Shown: piece by piece, positions 52,814-62,327 of the stretch
Position numbering within the stretch: position 1 is the first letter of the stretch
Layout: each line of letters opens with the position of its first letter
Source: Scandinavium sp036271055
GTDB taxonomy: Bacteria > Pseudomonadota > Gammaproteobacteria > Enterobacterales > Enterobacteriaceae
Assembly (NCBI RefSeq): GCF_036271055.1
Contig: NZ_DATBBJ010000100.1
Span: 94,856 to 158,855, forward strand
Direction of reading: 5' to 3'
Length of the DNA: 64,000 nt
Made by a program: the position numbers and the translations under genes
The notes under the pieces: model-generated
The model's input: only the letters and a program-made list of their open reading frames with translations
What the model was told of the DNA's origin: nothing
Database searches by the model: none

Positions 52814-53323
52814 TTATTTTTTGATGCGGATAACTGGAGTTTCACCCACAGTCACGCTGCCGGACAGTTTGATCAGTTCTTTGATTTCGTCCATGTTGGA
52901 GATAACAACCGGAGTCAGGGTAGACTTGGCTTTCTCTTCCAGCAGTGGCAGATCGAACTCGATTACCGTGTCGCCAACTTTAACGCGCTGGCCTTCTTCT
53001 GCGATACGTTTGAAACCTTCGCCTTTCAGTTCAACGGTGTCGATACCGAAGTGAACGAACAGCTCAATACCACTGTCGGACTCGATAGAGAACGCGTGGT
53101 TGGTTTCAAAAATTTTACCGATAGTGCCGTCAACCGGCGCAACCATTTTGTTGCCGGTCGGTTTGATAGCAATGCCATCGCCCACGATTTTCTCAGCAAA
53201 AACAACATCCGGCACGTCTTCGATATTGACGATCTCGCCAGAGAGCGGAGCTATAATCTCAATAGTTCCGGTGTCTTTCTTATCATCAGAAACCAGAGAT
53301 TTCAGTTTATCGAACAAACCCAT
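52814..53323 (-). CDS. crr: PTS glucose-specific EIIA (IIA-Glc)
   Basis: 169 residues. Phosphocarrier and central carbon regulator. H91 (counting Met) in ELFVHFGIDTV is the phosphorylation site and H76 in ETNHAFSIES is its partner. The N-terminus MGLFDKLKSLVS is the membrane-associating amphipathic segment. Last gene of ptsH-ptsI-crr; it donates phosphate to several EIIB proteins and could in principle serve a EIIC without its own EIIA only through a matching EIIB. Confidence 0.98.
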   Translation of the reverse strand: MGLFDKLKSLVSDDKKDTGTIEIIAPLSGEIVNIEDVPDVVFAEKIVGDGIAIKPTGNKMVAPVDGTIGKIFETNHAFSIESDSGIELFVHFGIDTVELKGEGFKRIAEEGQRVKVGDTVIEFDLPLLEEKAKSTLTPVVISNMDEIKELIKLSGSVTVGETPVIRIKK

Positions 53324-53363
53324 GATCTTCTCCTAAGCAGTAATTTGGGCCGCATCTCGTGGA

Positions 53364-55091
53364 TTAGCAGATTGTTTTTTCTTCAATGAACTTGTTCACC
53401 AACGTCATTAAATCGTCTGTCGTTGGTTGCGCAAGAGCTTGTTCTGCTAAAACCTTCGCATCTTCGAAGTTCGTGTTACGGATAATCTTCTTAATGCGCG
53501 GGATGGAAATGGCGCTCATAGAGAATTCGTCCAGACCCATACCCAGCAACAGAAGTGTAGCACGTTCATCGCCTGCAAGCTCACCACACATGCCAGTCCA
53601 CTTGCCTTCAGCATGAGAAGCATCAATAACTTGCTTGATCAAGGTGAGGACAGACGGTGACATTGGCTGGTAGAGATGCGAGATCATATCATTACCACGG
53701 TCAACTGCCAGAGTGTACTGCGTTAAATCATTGGTTCCGATACTAAAGAAGTCAACTTCTTTGGCCAAATGACGTGCAATGGTCGCCGCGGCTGGTGTTT
53801 CCACCATCACGCCGATTTCAATTGTTTCGTCAAAGGCTTTACCTTCGTCACGCAGTTCCTGTTTGTAGATTTCGATCTCTTTTTTCAGTGCACGCACTTC
53901 TTCAACAGAGATGATCATCGGGAACATGATGCGAAGTTTACCGAAAGCGGATGCACGCAGGATAGCGCGAACCTGATCACGCAGGATCTCTTTACGATCC
54001 ATTGCGATACGAATGGCACGCCAGCCCAGGAACGGGTTCTCTTCTTTCGGAAAGTTCATGTACGGCAGCTCTTTATCGCCACCGATGTCCATGGTACGGA
54101 CGATCACCGCCTGAGAGCCACAGGCCTCAGCAACGGCTTTATACGCAGCAAACTGTTCTTCTTCAGTTGGCAGCGAGTCACGGTCCATGAACAGGAATTC
54201 TGTACGATACAGGCCGACACCTTCTGCGCCGTTGCGCTCTGCACCGTCGATATCACGAACAGTACCGATGTTGGCACAGACTTCAACCTGATGACCGTCG
54301 AGCGTGATCGCTGGCAGGTCTTTCAGTTTTGCCAGTTCTGCTTTCTCTTCAGCAACCTGAGTCTGAATCTTACGCAGGGCTTCGATCTCGTCGTTAGTCG
54401 GGTTAACGTAGACTTTGTTGTTAACCGCATCGAGGATCAGGTAGTCGTCATTTTTGACTTCAGAGGTCACGCTACCGGTGCCCACAATCGCTGGCAGTTC
54501 AAGGGAACGCGCCATGATGGAGGTGTGGGAGGTACGGCCACCAATGTCAGTGATGAAACCCAGCACCTTGTTCAGGTTCAGCTGTGCGGTTTCAGATGGC
54601 GTCAGATCTTTAGCGACCAGGATAACTTCGTCCTGGATGGAGCTGAGATCGATAATTGCCAGACCTAGGATGTTGCGCATCAGGCGCTTACCGATGTCAC
54701 GTACGTCAGCCGCACGTTCTTTCAGATATTCATCATCCAGCTCTTCGAGAGCAGTCGCCTGACCTTCGATAATCTCATGGGCTGCTGCATCAGCAGTCAT
54801 GTGCTTATCTTTAATCAGGGCTATGATTTCCTGCTCCAGCTCCTCATCTTCCAGCAACATAATGTGGCCTTCGAAGATGGCTTCTTTTTCTTCGCCGAAC
54901 GTTTCGCCAGCTTTCGTTTTAATCGCTTCCAGCTGCGCGGACGCCTTAGCGCGACCACTCAGAAAGCGTTCAACTTCCTGGTCGACGCTATCGGCAGAAA
55001 TTTTCTTCCGGTCGATGACAATTTCATCTTCTTTCAGCAGCAATGCTTTGCCGAAAGCGATACCCGGGGATGCTAAAATGCCTGAAATCAT
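53364..55091 (-). CDS. ptsI: PTS enzyme I
   Basis: 575 residues, identical in length to E. coli EI. Phosphorylated by PEP at H189 in GGRTSHTSIMARS; the PEP-site residues GVGLYRTEFLFMDR, GTNDLTQYTLAVDR and the catalytic cysteine in GMCGELAGD are intact. Starts 44 bases after ptsH and precedes crr by 40 bases in the standard operon. Confidence 0.98.
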   Translation of the reverse strand: MISGILASPGIAFGKALLLKEDEIVIDRKKISADSVDQEVERFLSGRAKASAQLEAIKTKAGETFGEEKEAIFEGHIMLLEDEELEQEIIALIKDKHMTADAAAHEIIEGQATALEELDDEYLKERAADVRDIGKRLMRNILGLAIIDLSSIQDEVILVAKDLTPSETAQLNLNKVLGFITDIGGRTSHTSIMARSLELPAIVGTGSVTSEVKNDDYLILDAVNNKVYVNPTNDEIEALRKIQTQVAEEKAELAKLKDLPAITLDGHQVEVCANIGTVRDIDGAERNGAEGVGLYRTEFLFMDRDSLPTEEEQFAAYKAVAEACGSQAVIVRTMDIGGDKELPYMNFPKEENPFLGWRAIRIAMDRKEILRDQVRAILRASAFGKLRIMFPMIISVEEVRALKKEIEIYKQELRDEGKAFDETIEIGVMVETPAAATIARHLAKEVDFFSIGTNDLTQYTLAVDRGNDMISHLYQPMSPSVLTLIKQVIDASHAEGKWTGMCGELAGDERATLLLLGMGLDEFSMSAISIPRIKKIIRNTNFEDAKVLAEQALAQPTTDDLMTLVNKFIEEKTIC

Positions 55092-55135
55092 AACCCTACC
55101 TTACTTGTGACTGATTTTAAAAAGAACTCGTGAAC

Positions 55136-55393
55136 TTACTCGAGTTCAGCCATCAGTTTAACCAGATGCTCAACTGCTTTCTGATCGTCTTCGCCTTCTG
55201 CAGAAATGGTCACTACGGTGCCCTGAGTCAGACCCAGAGTCTGCAGTTTGAACAGGCTTTTAGCGCTGGCGCTTTTACCGTTGGAGGTCACGGTGATCTC
55301 AGAAGTGAAGCCTTTAGCTTCTTTAACAAACTGAGCGGCAGGGCGAGTGTGCAGACCGTTCGGAGCGGTAATGGTAACTTCTTGCTGGAACAT
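55136..55393 (-). CDS. ptsH: PTS phosphocarrier protein HPr
   Basis: 85 residues. The histidine phosphorylated by enzyme I is H15 in APNGLHTRPAA, and the S46 region KSASAKSLFKLQTLGL is conserved. First gene of ptsH-ptsI-crr. Confidence 0.99.
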   Translation of the reverse strand: MFQQEVTITAPNGLHTRPAAQFVKEAKGFTSEITVTSNGKSASAKSLFKLQTLGLTQGTVVTISAEGEDDQKAVEHLVKLMAELE

Positions 55394-55558
55394 TATATTT
55401 CCCCAACTTATAGGTTTAGTGTTGTGGAACTAAAGTCTAGCCTGGCGGCTTTACTTTAGCCTGTATTGATTAGCGCCGGCGGATACGAAACGACTCAGAA
55501 GGTCTGACGCGATCCTGGCAGGCACTTCTGGCCGGTGACGTTTAGCTCGTCATTAAAC

Positions 55559-55564
55559 ATTATG
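55559..55564 (-). promoter_or_regulatory. Probable -10 of the main ptsH promoter
   Basis: CATAAT on the minus strand, followed by GTTTAATGACG, in the same sequence context as the E. coli ptsH P1 promoter; CRP activates there. Confidence 0.6.
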
Positions 55565-55721
55565 CAGCGAAAGCAAGACTTGAACCAAATCATTAAATCG
55601 ATTCAGCAAAGGGAAATCCTGAACTGAATAATTTCGCGCATCAAAATAAATGTGATGGTTAAATACCAGACCCAACCAGGGGAAGCAATGCCAGGTGGGC
55701 TAAAAGTATGACCTGTGCCAC

Positions 55722-55749
55722 AAAAAAGCACCCTATCGGGTGCTTTTTT
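55722..55749 (-). terminator. Terminator after cysK
   Basis: Stem AAAAAAGCACCC / GGGTGCTTTTTT with loop TATC. Works for cysK on the minus strand, 22 bases past its stop. Confidence 0.92.
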
Positions 55750-55771
55750 AGTCAACTTTTTACATTTGGCA

Positions 55772-56743
55772 TTACTGTTGCAATTCTTTCTCAGTGAAGA
55801 GATCGGCAAATAATGCGGTGCTTAAGTAACGTTCACCCGAAGAGGGTAGGATAACCACAATATTCTTATTGGTAAAGGTTTCATCTTCCTGCAGCTTCAG
55901 GGCTGCAGCGACCGCCGCACCTGATGAAATCCCAGCCAGAATGCCTTCTTCTTCCATCAGACGACGTGCGGTAGAGATGGCTTCTTCGTTGGTGATAGCC
56001 ACCACTTTATCAATCAGTTTCAGGTCGAGGTTACCCGGAATGAAGCCCGCGCCGATACCCTGAATTTTATGGGGACCCGGTTTGATCTCCTCACCCGCCA
56101 GCGCCTGAGCGATAACAGGCGAATCAGTTGGTTCGACCGCGACGCTAATCAAGTCGGTTTTGCCTTTTGTGCCTTTAATATAACGAGTCACACCCGTCAG
56201 CGTACCGCCTGTACCCACGCCTGCGATAAACACGTCTACCTGACCATCGGTGTCTTCCCAGATTTCGGGTCCGGTGGTTTTTTCGTGGATCTCAGGGTTT
56301 GCCGGGTTACTAAACTGCTGCAACAGCAGGAATTTCTCCGGGTTATCCGCCACAATTTCTTCGGCTTTCTGAATAGCACCTTTCATGCCTTTCGCGCCTT
56401 CGGTCAGCACCAGATTGGCACCCAGCGCCTTCAGCAGCTTGCGACGTTCAACGCTCATGGTCTCTGGCATGGTCAGCGTTAGCTTATAACCACGTGCAGC
56501 AGCCACATAAGCCAGTGCAATACCGGTGTTACCGCTGGTCGGTTCAACCAGTTCGATGCCCGGTTTTAGCATGCCACGTTTCTCGGCATCCCAAATCATA
56601 TTGGCACCGATACGGCACTTGACGCTGAAGCTAGGGTTACGTGATTCCACCTTCGCGAGGATGCGTCCATTACCGATGCGGTTCAGACGAACCAGTGGCG
56701 TATGACCGATTGTCAGCGAGTTATCTTCAAAAATCTTACTCAT
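55772..56743 (-). CDS. cysK: Cysteine synthase A (O-acetylserine sulfhydrylase)
   Basis: 323 residues. PLP-dependent; K42 in NPSFSVKCRIGANM holds the cofactor, and TSGNTGIALAYVAA and GVGTGGTLTGVTRYIKG are the substrate and phosphate loops. Makes cysteine from O-acetylserine and sulfide; binds CysE through the C-terminal pocket. CysB-regulated in E. coli. cysZ lies upstream on the same strand with 171 bases between, so cysK probably has its own promoter. Confidence 0.98.
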   Translation of the reverse strand: MSKIFEDNSLTIGHTPLVRLNRIGNGRILAKVESRNPSFSVKCRIGANMIWDAEKRGMLKPGIELVEPTSGNTGIALAYVAAARGYKLTLTMPETMSVERRKLLKALGANLVLTEGAKGMKGAIQKAEEIVADNPEKFLLLQQFSNPANPEIHEKTTGPEIWEDTDGQVDVFIAGVGTGGTLTGVTRYIKGTKGKTDLISVAVEPTDSPVIAQALAGEEIKPGPHKIQGIGAGFIPGNLDLKLIDKVVAITNEEAISTARRLMEEEGILAGISSGAAVAAALKLQEDETFTNKNIVVILPSSGERYLSTALFADLFTEKELQQ

Positions 56744-56914
56744 GGCCCGTCCTTAACTGTATGAAATTTGGGAACGACACCAGCATACGCAGATGGTCAT
56801 GATGCGGAAGGAAGGTTTTCGCATAACGATATGCTGATGTGAAATAAAGGTTATCAGTATGGAATAAGGGGCGGCATTTACCACCCCGGATTTACTTTTA
56901 TATACAGAAGACAA

Positions 56915-57670
56915 TCACTTCCACATCGCGTGTTTGTCGCGGTAGCAATCGACCCACATGGCGGTTGCGCCGCAAATGGCAACAGGCAGAATCACGAGAT
57001 TGAGGAATGGGATCATAGTGAACAGACTGGTAAGCGCACCAAACTGCATGTTAGTGACTTTGCGGGCGCGTAACGCTTCACGCATCGTTTTAAACGGCAC
57101 TTTGTGGTTATCGAACGGGTAATCGCAGTACTGGATAGCCATCATCCAGGCGCTGAACAGGAACCACAGCACCGGGGCAACGGTTTGACCGATACCTGGG
57201 ATGAAATAGAGCACCAGCAGAAGCAGGGCTCGCGGTAAATACCACGCCAGTTTCTGCCATTCGCGCTTCATGATGCGCGGCACGTCTTTCATCACGTCCA
57301 GTACGCCTGTATCGGGCGGCGTTGCGCCTGTCAGTCGGGCTTCGAGTTGTTCGGCAAGCAAGCCGCTGAACGGGGCGGCAATCCAGTTGGTGATAGTTGA
57401 GAAGAAGTAGCCAAAGACCAACAGCACAGAGAGGACGACAATCGGCCAAAGCAAATAGCTTAACCATTGCAGCCAGTCAGGCACGCGGCTCATCAGGGCA
57501 GGGATCCAATTTCCGAGTTCGCTGAACAGCCACCAGAAAGCACCACCCATCAGGATGATGTTGACCAGTAATGGCAGGAAAACGTAACGGCGAATCCCGG
57601 GCAGGCTTATTAGCTTCCAGCCCTGAGAAAAGTAGTAGACCCCACTACGAGGTGCAGAGGATGAAACCAT
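56915..57670 (-). CDS. cysZ: Sulfate transporter CysZ
   Basis: 251 residues (E. coli 253). Integral inner-membrane protein with several hydrophobic segments (YVFLPLLVNIILMGGAFWWL, LLWPIVVLSVLLVFGYFF, ALLLLVLYFIPGIGQTVAPV). CysZ mediates sulfate uptake for cysteine synthesis and is inhibited by sulfite. Divergent from zipA. Confidence 0.96.
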   Translation of the reverse strand: MVSSSAPRSGVYYFSQGWKLISLPGIRRYVFLPLLVNIILMGGAFWWLFSELGNWIPALMSRVPDWLQWLSYLLWPIVVLSVLLVFGYFFSTITNWIAAPFSGLLAEQLEARLTGATPPDTGVLDVMKDVPRIMKREWQKLAWYLPRALLLLVLYFIPGIGQTVAPVLWFLFSAWMMAIQYCDYPFDNHKVPFKTMREALRARKVTNMQFGALTSLFTMIPFLNLVILPVAICGATAMWVDCYRDKHAMWK

Positions 57671-57900
57671 GGTCAGGTGATACTCCTTTTATAAAAGTCC
57701 TGGTTGTTACGCGACTATATTATCGACATGTTTAGTGAGATCCAGTTCGGAAATGTTCGAAAAAACAGCAAAAAGCACGTTTTGGCTCATCTTTATGCTC
57801 CGATTTCCTGGTACGCACTTGCACTTGACGTAATGGGCAAATACTCTTAGTGAGTAAATGTTTGCCGTGGTGGCAAGGTGTTAGAACAACAGAGAATATA

Positions 57901-58938
57901 ATGATGCAGGATTTGCGTCTGATATTAATCATTGTTGGCGCGATCGCCATAATTGCATTGCTGGTTCACGGTTTCTGGACCAGTCGCAAAGAACGTTCTT
58001 CGATGTTCCGCGATCGCCCAATGAAACGTATGAAATCGCGTAACGACGATGAGTCGGATGACGACGACTTCGATGACGAGGTTGAAGGCGTTGGTGAAGT
58101 TCGTGTTCACCGGGTGACCCCTGCCCAAAATACGAACGCTGGGGAGCATGATGCGACCCGTCAGTCGCCGCAGCACCAGTACCAGCCGCCTTATGAACGC
58201 CAGGTACAACAGCCTGTTCGCCAGGAAGAGCCAGTGCGTCAGCCCGCTCAGCCTCAGCAGCCGCCTGTACGCCAGGCTCCGGCTCATCAGGCACCTGAAC
58301 AGCATCCGCCGGTTCAGCCTGTGGCACCGCAGCAGTCCGCCGCAGCGCCAGAGTACCAGCAGCCTGTGCAGCCTCAGGTTGTGCAACCTGTACATCAGCC
58401 TGTAGTGGCAGAGCCGCAACCTGTTGCTCAACAGCCAATCGCTCAGCAACCTGTGCATCAGCCTCAGCCGCCGGTTGCAGAACCGCAGCCAGAGCCGCAG
58501 CCGGTTAAGCAGGAACGCAAAGAAACGGTTATCGTGCTGAGCGTTGCCGCGCATCAGGGGTCGCAGATCAATGGCGAACTGTTGCGTAATAGCGTTGAGC
58601 AGACAGGTTTTGTGTTCGGTGATATGAATATTTATCATCGCCATCTGAACCCAGGCGGCGGCGGTCCGGCCTTGTTTAGCCTTGCCAATATGGTGAAGCC
58701 AGGGACATTCGACCCTGAAAACATGGCTGATATGCAAACGCCAGGCGTGACCATCTTCATGCAGGTGCCGTCTTATGGTGATGAGCTGCAAAACTTCAAG
58801 CTGATGCTGCAATCTGCGCAATACATTGCGGATGAAGTCGGTGGTGTGGTGCTCGATGACCAGCGCCGAATGATCACGCCGCAGAAAGTGCGCGAGTATC
58901 AGGCTCGTATCCGCGAAGTGAAAGACGCCAACGCGTAA
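57901..58938 (+). CDS. zipA: Cell division protein ZipA
   Basis: 345 residues from the ATG at 57901; a frame from 57850 adds 17 unsupported residues. An N-terminal membrane anchor (LRLILIIVGAIAIIALLVHG) is followed by a basic/acidic stretch, a long Pro/Gln-rich flexible linker (about 75-205), and the FtsZ-binding C-terminal domain (ETVIVLSVAAHQGSQINGEL through VGGVVLDDQRRMITPQKV). It tethers the Z ring to the inner membrane. The linker sequence and length differ from E. coli, as is usual for this region. Confidence 0.97.
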   Translation: MMQDLRLILIIVGAIAIIALLVHGFWTSRKERSSMFRDRPMKRMKSRNDDESDDDDFDDEVEGVGEVRVHRVTPAQNTNAGEHDATRQSPQHQYQPPYERQVQQPVRQEEPVRQPAQPQQPPVRQAPAHQAPEQHPPVQPVAPQQSAAAPEYQQPVQPQVVQPVHQPVVAEPQPVAQQPIAQQPVHQPQPPVAEPQPEPQPVKQERKETVIVLSVAAHQGSQINGELLRNSVEQTGFVFGDMNIYHRHLNPGGGGPALFSLANMVKPGTFDPENMADMQTPGVTIFMQVPSYGDELQNFKLMLQSAQYIADEVGGVVLDDQRRMITPQKVREYQARIREVKDANA

Positions 58939-58965
58939 TCGCCCGGCGTATCACACCCCTTCCTG

Positions 58966-58990
58966 AACCCCCGCATGTCGGGGGTTTTTT
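58966..58990 (+). terminator. Terminator after zipA
   Basis: ACCCCC / GGGGGT stem with loop GCATGTC and a six-T run, 28 bases past the zipA stop and 18 before ligA. Confidence 0.85.
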
Positions 58991-59007
58991 ATCATTGATG
59001 GTGGGAT

Positions 59008-61023
59008 ATGGAACCAATCGAACAACAACTGACAGAACTGCGAACCACGCTTCGCCATCACGAATACCTCTATCATGTCATGGATGCGCCGGAAGTGCCG
59101 GACGCGGAATATGACCGCCTGATGCGCGAACTGCGCGAGCTGGAACAGCAACACCCTGAACTGATTACGCCTGATTCTCCTACACAACGCGTGGGCGCGG
59201 CCCCGCTTGCGTCATTCAGTCAGATTCGCCATGAAGTGCCAATGCTGTCGCTGGATAACGTCTTTGATGAAGAGAGTTTTGTTGCGTTCAACAAGCGTGT
59301 TCAGGATCGCCTGAAAAGCACCGATGCGTTGACATATTGTTGTGAACTGAAACTGGATGGACTCGCTGTCAGTATTCTTTACGAGAACGGCGTGCTGATT
59401 CAGGCGGCAACGCGTGGCGACGGAACAACCGGCGAAGACATTACCGCGAACGTGCGCACCATTCGCGCCATTCCGTTAAAGCTGCGTGGCGATAACATTC
59501 CTGCTCGCCTGGAAGTGCGCGGCGAAGTGTTCCTGCCACAGGCGGGATTCGAAAAAATTAACGAAGACGCGCGCCGGACTGGTGGCAAGCTGTTTGCCAA
59601 CCCACGTAATGCGGCGGCAGGTTCATTGCGCCAGCTTGATCCACGCGTGACAGCGAAGCGACCGCTTACTTTCTTCTGCTATGGTGTCGGCGTGCTTGAG
59701 GGCGGCGAATTGCCCGGAAGCCATCTTGGGCGTTTGCAGCAATTTAAAGCCTGGGGGCTGCCGGTCAGCAACCGCGTGAAGCTGTGCAGTTCGCCGGAGG
59801 AAGTACTCGCTTACTATCACAAGGTGGAAGAAGACCGCCCGACGCTCGGGTTTGATATTGACGGCGTGGTGATTAAAGTCGACTCGCTCGATTTACAGGA
59901 ACAACTGGGCTTTGTGGCGCGTGCGCCGCGCTGGGCAGTGGCGTTTAAATTCCCCGCCCAGGAACAGATGACCTTTGTCCGTGATGTGGAGTTTCAGGTG
60001 GGCCGCACCGGGGCGATTACCCCTGTTGCACGTCTGGAACCTGTACAGGTAGCGGGTGTGTTGGTGAGTAACGCCACGCTGCATAACGCCGATGAAATCG
60101 AACGTTTGGGCCTGCGCATTGGCGATAAAGTGGTGATTCGCCGTGCCGGAGATGTTATCCCGCAGGTGGTGAACGTGGTGACGTCTGAACGCCCGGAGAA
60201 TACCAGGGCTATCGAATTCCCGGCTCACTGTCCAGTCTGTGGTTCAGACGTAGAACGTGTCGAAGGCGAAGTGGTCACTCGCTGTACCGGTGGCCTGATT
60301 TGCGGCGCTCAGCGCAAAGAAGCGCTAAAACATTTCGTCTCTCGCCGGGCGCTGGATGTTGATGGCATGGGCGACAAAATTATCGATCAGCTGGTGGAGA
60401 AAGAGTACGTCCATACGCCAGCGGATCTGTTCCAGCTGACGGCGGGTAAGCTGACCGGGCTTGACCGAATGGGACCGAAGTCGGCGCAGAACGTGGTCAA
60501 CGCGCTTGAAAAAGCCAAAGAAACGACTTTCGCCCGCTTCCTGTATGCGCTCGGTATTCGTGAAGTTGGTGAAGCGACGGCGGCGGGTCTTGCAGCCCAT
60601 TTCGGTACACTCGACGCCCTGATCACGGCCTCGATCGAAGATCTGCAAAAAGTGCCGGATGTCGGCATCGTCGTGGCAACACACGTCTTCAACTTCTTCG
60701 CCGAAGAGAGCAACCGCGAAGTGATCCAGCAGTTGCAAAACGAAGGCGTGCGCTGGCCTGCGCCCGTCATCATCAATGCCGATGAGATAGACAGCCCGTT
60801 TGCCGGTAAAACGGTGGTACTGACCGGCAGTCTGAGCCTGATGTCGCGTGATGATGCCAAAGCGCGCTTGATTGAGTTGGGCGCAAAAGTCGCGGGCAGT
60901 GTATCGAAGAAAACGGATTTGGTGATAGCCGGTGAAGCCGCTGGGTCGAAACTGGCGAAAGCGCAGGAGCTTGGCATCGACGTTATCGATGAAGCTGAAA
61001 TGCTGCGCTTGCTAGGAGCGTAA
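59008..61023 (+). CDS. ligA: NAD-dependent DNA ligase LigA
   Basis: 671 residues. The AMP-accepting lysine is K115 in CCELKLDGLAVS. In order: Ia domain (YDRLMRELRELE), nucleotidyltransferase, OB fold, the four-cysteine zinc finger (CPVCGSDVERVEGEVVTRCT then GGLICGAQ), helix-hairpin-helix repeats (LTGLDRMGPKSAQN, PDVGIVVATHV), and a C-terminal BRCT domain (FAGKTVVLTGSLSLMSRDDA). Seals nicks in replication and repair. ypeB begins 1 base after its stop. Confidence 0.98.
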   Translation: MEPIEQQLTELRTTLRHHEYLYHVMDAPEVPDAEYDRLMRELRELEQQHPELITPDSPTQRVGAAPLASFSQIRHEVPMLSLDNVFDEESFVAFNKRVQDRLKSTDALTYCCELKLDGLAVSILYENGVLIQAATRGDGTTGEDITANVRTIRAIPLKLRGDNIPARLEVRGEVFLPQAGFEKINEDARRTGGKLFANPRNAAAGSLRQLDPRVTAKRPLTFFCYGVGVLEGGELPGSHLGRLQQFKAWGLPVSNRVKLCSSPEEVLAYYHKVEEDRPTLGFDIDGVVIKVDSLDLQEQLGFVARAPRWAVAFKFPAQEQMTFVRDVEFQVGRTGAITPVARLEPVQVAGVLVSNATLHNADEIERLGLRIGDKVVIRRAGDVIPQVVNVVTSERPENTRAIEFPAHCPVCGSDVERVEGEVVTRCTGGLICGAQRKEALKHFVSRRALDVDGMGDKIIDQLVEKEYVHTPADLFQLTAGKLTGLDRMGPKSAQNVVNALEKAKETTFARFLYALGIREVGEATAAGLAAHFGTLDALITASIEDLQKVPDVGIVVATHVFNFFAEESNREVIQQLQNEGVRWPAPVIINADEIDSPFAGKTVVLTGSLSLMSRDDAKARLIELGAKVAGSVSKKTDLVIAGEAAGSKLAKAQELGIDVIDEAEMLRLLGA

Positions 61024-61024
61024 C

Positions 61025-61243
61025 GTGGAAAAAGAGCAGCTGATTGAAATCGCTAACACCGAGATGCCGTTTGGAAAATACAAAGGGCGGATGTTAATTG
61101 ATGTCCCGGAAGAGTATTTGCTGTGGTTTGCCCGTAAGGATGAATTTCCTGCCGGGCGGCTTGGCGAACTGATGGCTATCACGCTGTTGATCAAAAGCGA
61201 AGGGCTGACCCATCTGGTGCAGCCCCTGAAGCGTAGCCGTTAA
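61025..61243 (+). CDS. ypeB: DUF3820 protein YpeB
   Basis: 72 residues, GTG start directly after ligA, as in E. coli. MEKEQLIEIANTEMPFGKYK is followed by GRMLIDVPEEYLLWFARKDE, the DUF3820 signature. The family has been linked by context to exonuclease-like and DNA-metabolism proteins, but its function is unknown. Its end overlaps yfeH by 4 bases tail to tail. Confidence 0.93.
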   Translation: MEKEQLIEIANTEMPFGKYKGRMLIDVPEEYLLWFARKDEFPAGRLGELMAITLLIKSEGLTHLVQPLKRSR

Positions 61244-62238
61244 GCTTTCGCCTCATCCACGCCTTTTTTGGTCTGCAGTTCTTCGGTCTGGCGCTTATAG
61301 CGACGCGCCAGCACCGCGCAGACCATCAGCTGTATCTGATGGAAAATCATCAGCGGCAGCACCATCATGCCTATCATTGCCGTTGGGAACAGAATATTGG
61401 CCATCGGGATGCCGTTGGCCAGACTCTTTTTCGAGCCACAGAAGACAATCGTAATTTCATCCGCTTTATTGAAGCCGCATTTGCGCGCCACAACCATGTT
61501 GACTGCAATCACAATTGCCAGCAACACGATGCTGACCACCACGATAAACAGTAGCGAACCGACGCCTACTTTGTGCCAGATACCGTTCACAACCGCTTCG
61601 CTGAAGGCCGAGTAAACCACCAACAAAATCGACGTCTGGTCTGTTTTTGAGATCCATTTCTTGTTGCGTGCGACCCAAGCCCCGGTCCACGGGCGAGATA
61701 AATGGCCCAGCACAAACGGCAGCAGCAGTTGCAGCATAATCTTACCGACTTGTTCCAGACTGCCTTGCGCGCCGTGTAAATTCATCAGCAGGCCGACTAA
61801 CAGCGGCGAAATGAAAATCCCGAGCAGGCTTGAGGCTGATGCGGAGCAGACCGCTGCTGCGACGTTACCGCCCGCCATTGACGTGAAGGCAATCGCCGAC
61901 TGTACGGTGGCGGGTAAAATACACAGATAGATGAATCCGTTATACAGCGCGGGATCGACATCGACAGGCGCCCAGCGGGCAAACAACACACCCAGCACCG
62001 GGAACAACACGAAGGTGCTACACATCACCCATAAATGCAGTCGCCAATGACTGCCGCCCGCAATGATGGCCTCGCGCGACAGTTTTGCGCCATGCATAAA
62101 AAACAACAGTGCAATGGCGGCAGTCGTCAGTCCTTCAAAAAAAGGGACAAAGCCACCGCGTGCGGGAAACAGAGAAGCCAGCAGGACGGTGCAAATAAGT
62201 ATCAGTGTAAAGGGGTCGAGAATGCGAAAAAGTTTCAT
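61240..62238 (-). CDS. yfeH: Bile acid:sodium symporter family protein YfeH
   Basis: 332 residues, inner-membrane protein with about nine or ten helices. Matches the SBF-like (DUF4137/YfeH) group, with ALLFFMHGAKLSREAIIAGG, LPATVQSAIAFTSMAGGNVA and VFCGSKKSLANGIPMANILF. The substrate is not known. Divergent from its LysR-type neighbour yfeR across 89 bases; in Salmonella YfeR controls yfeH in response to osmolarity. Confidence 0.93.
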   Translation of the reverse strand: MKLFRILDPFTLILICTVLLASLFPARGGFVPFFEGLTTAAIALLFFMHGAKLSREAIIAGGSHWRLHLWVMCSTFVLFPVLGVLFARWAPVDVDPALYNGFIYLCILPATVQSAIAFTSMAGGNVAAAVCSASASSLLGIFISPLLVGLLMNLHGAQGSLEQVGKIMLQLLLPFVLGHLSRPWTGAWVARNKKWISKTDQTSILLVVYSAFSEAVVNGIWHKVGVGSLLFIVVVSIVLLAIVIAVNMVVARKCGFNKADEITIVFCGSKKSLANGIPMANILFPTAMIGMMVLPLMIFHQIQLMVCAVLARRYKRQTEELQTKKGVDEAKA

Positions 62239-62298
62239 AAACGCTCCTGAAAATCGATGCCGCTATTGTGCTTTTTCTGCTTTGAGAAATAAAATTGA

Positions 62299-62323
62299 TT
62301 TATTGCATTCATTGATGAATAAA
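62299..62323. promoter_or_regulatory. Possible YfeR operator between yfeH and yfeR
   Basis: TTTATT and AATAAA arms flank the perfect palindrome ATTCAT-TG-ATGAAT at 62307-62320. A dyad of this kind in a divergent LysR-regulator promoter region fits a LysR-type recognition site. The binding is inferred. Confidence 0.45.
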
Positions 62324-62327
62324 AATG

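Larger units (their letters stand above)
55394..55771. other. ptsH upstream region between ptsH and cysK
   Basis: 378 bases with no gene. It holds the leader and promoters of ptsHI-crr, including a CATAAT at 55559-55564 (minus strand) preceded by TGATTTGGTTCAAG (55585-55598 region), as at the main E. coli ptsH promoter with its CRP site. The cysK terminator is at 55722-55749. Confidence 0.6.
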
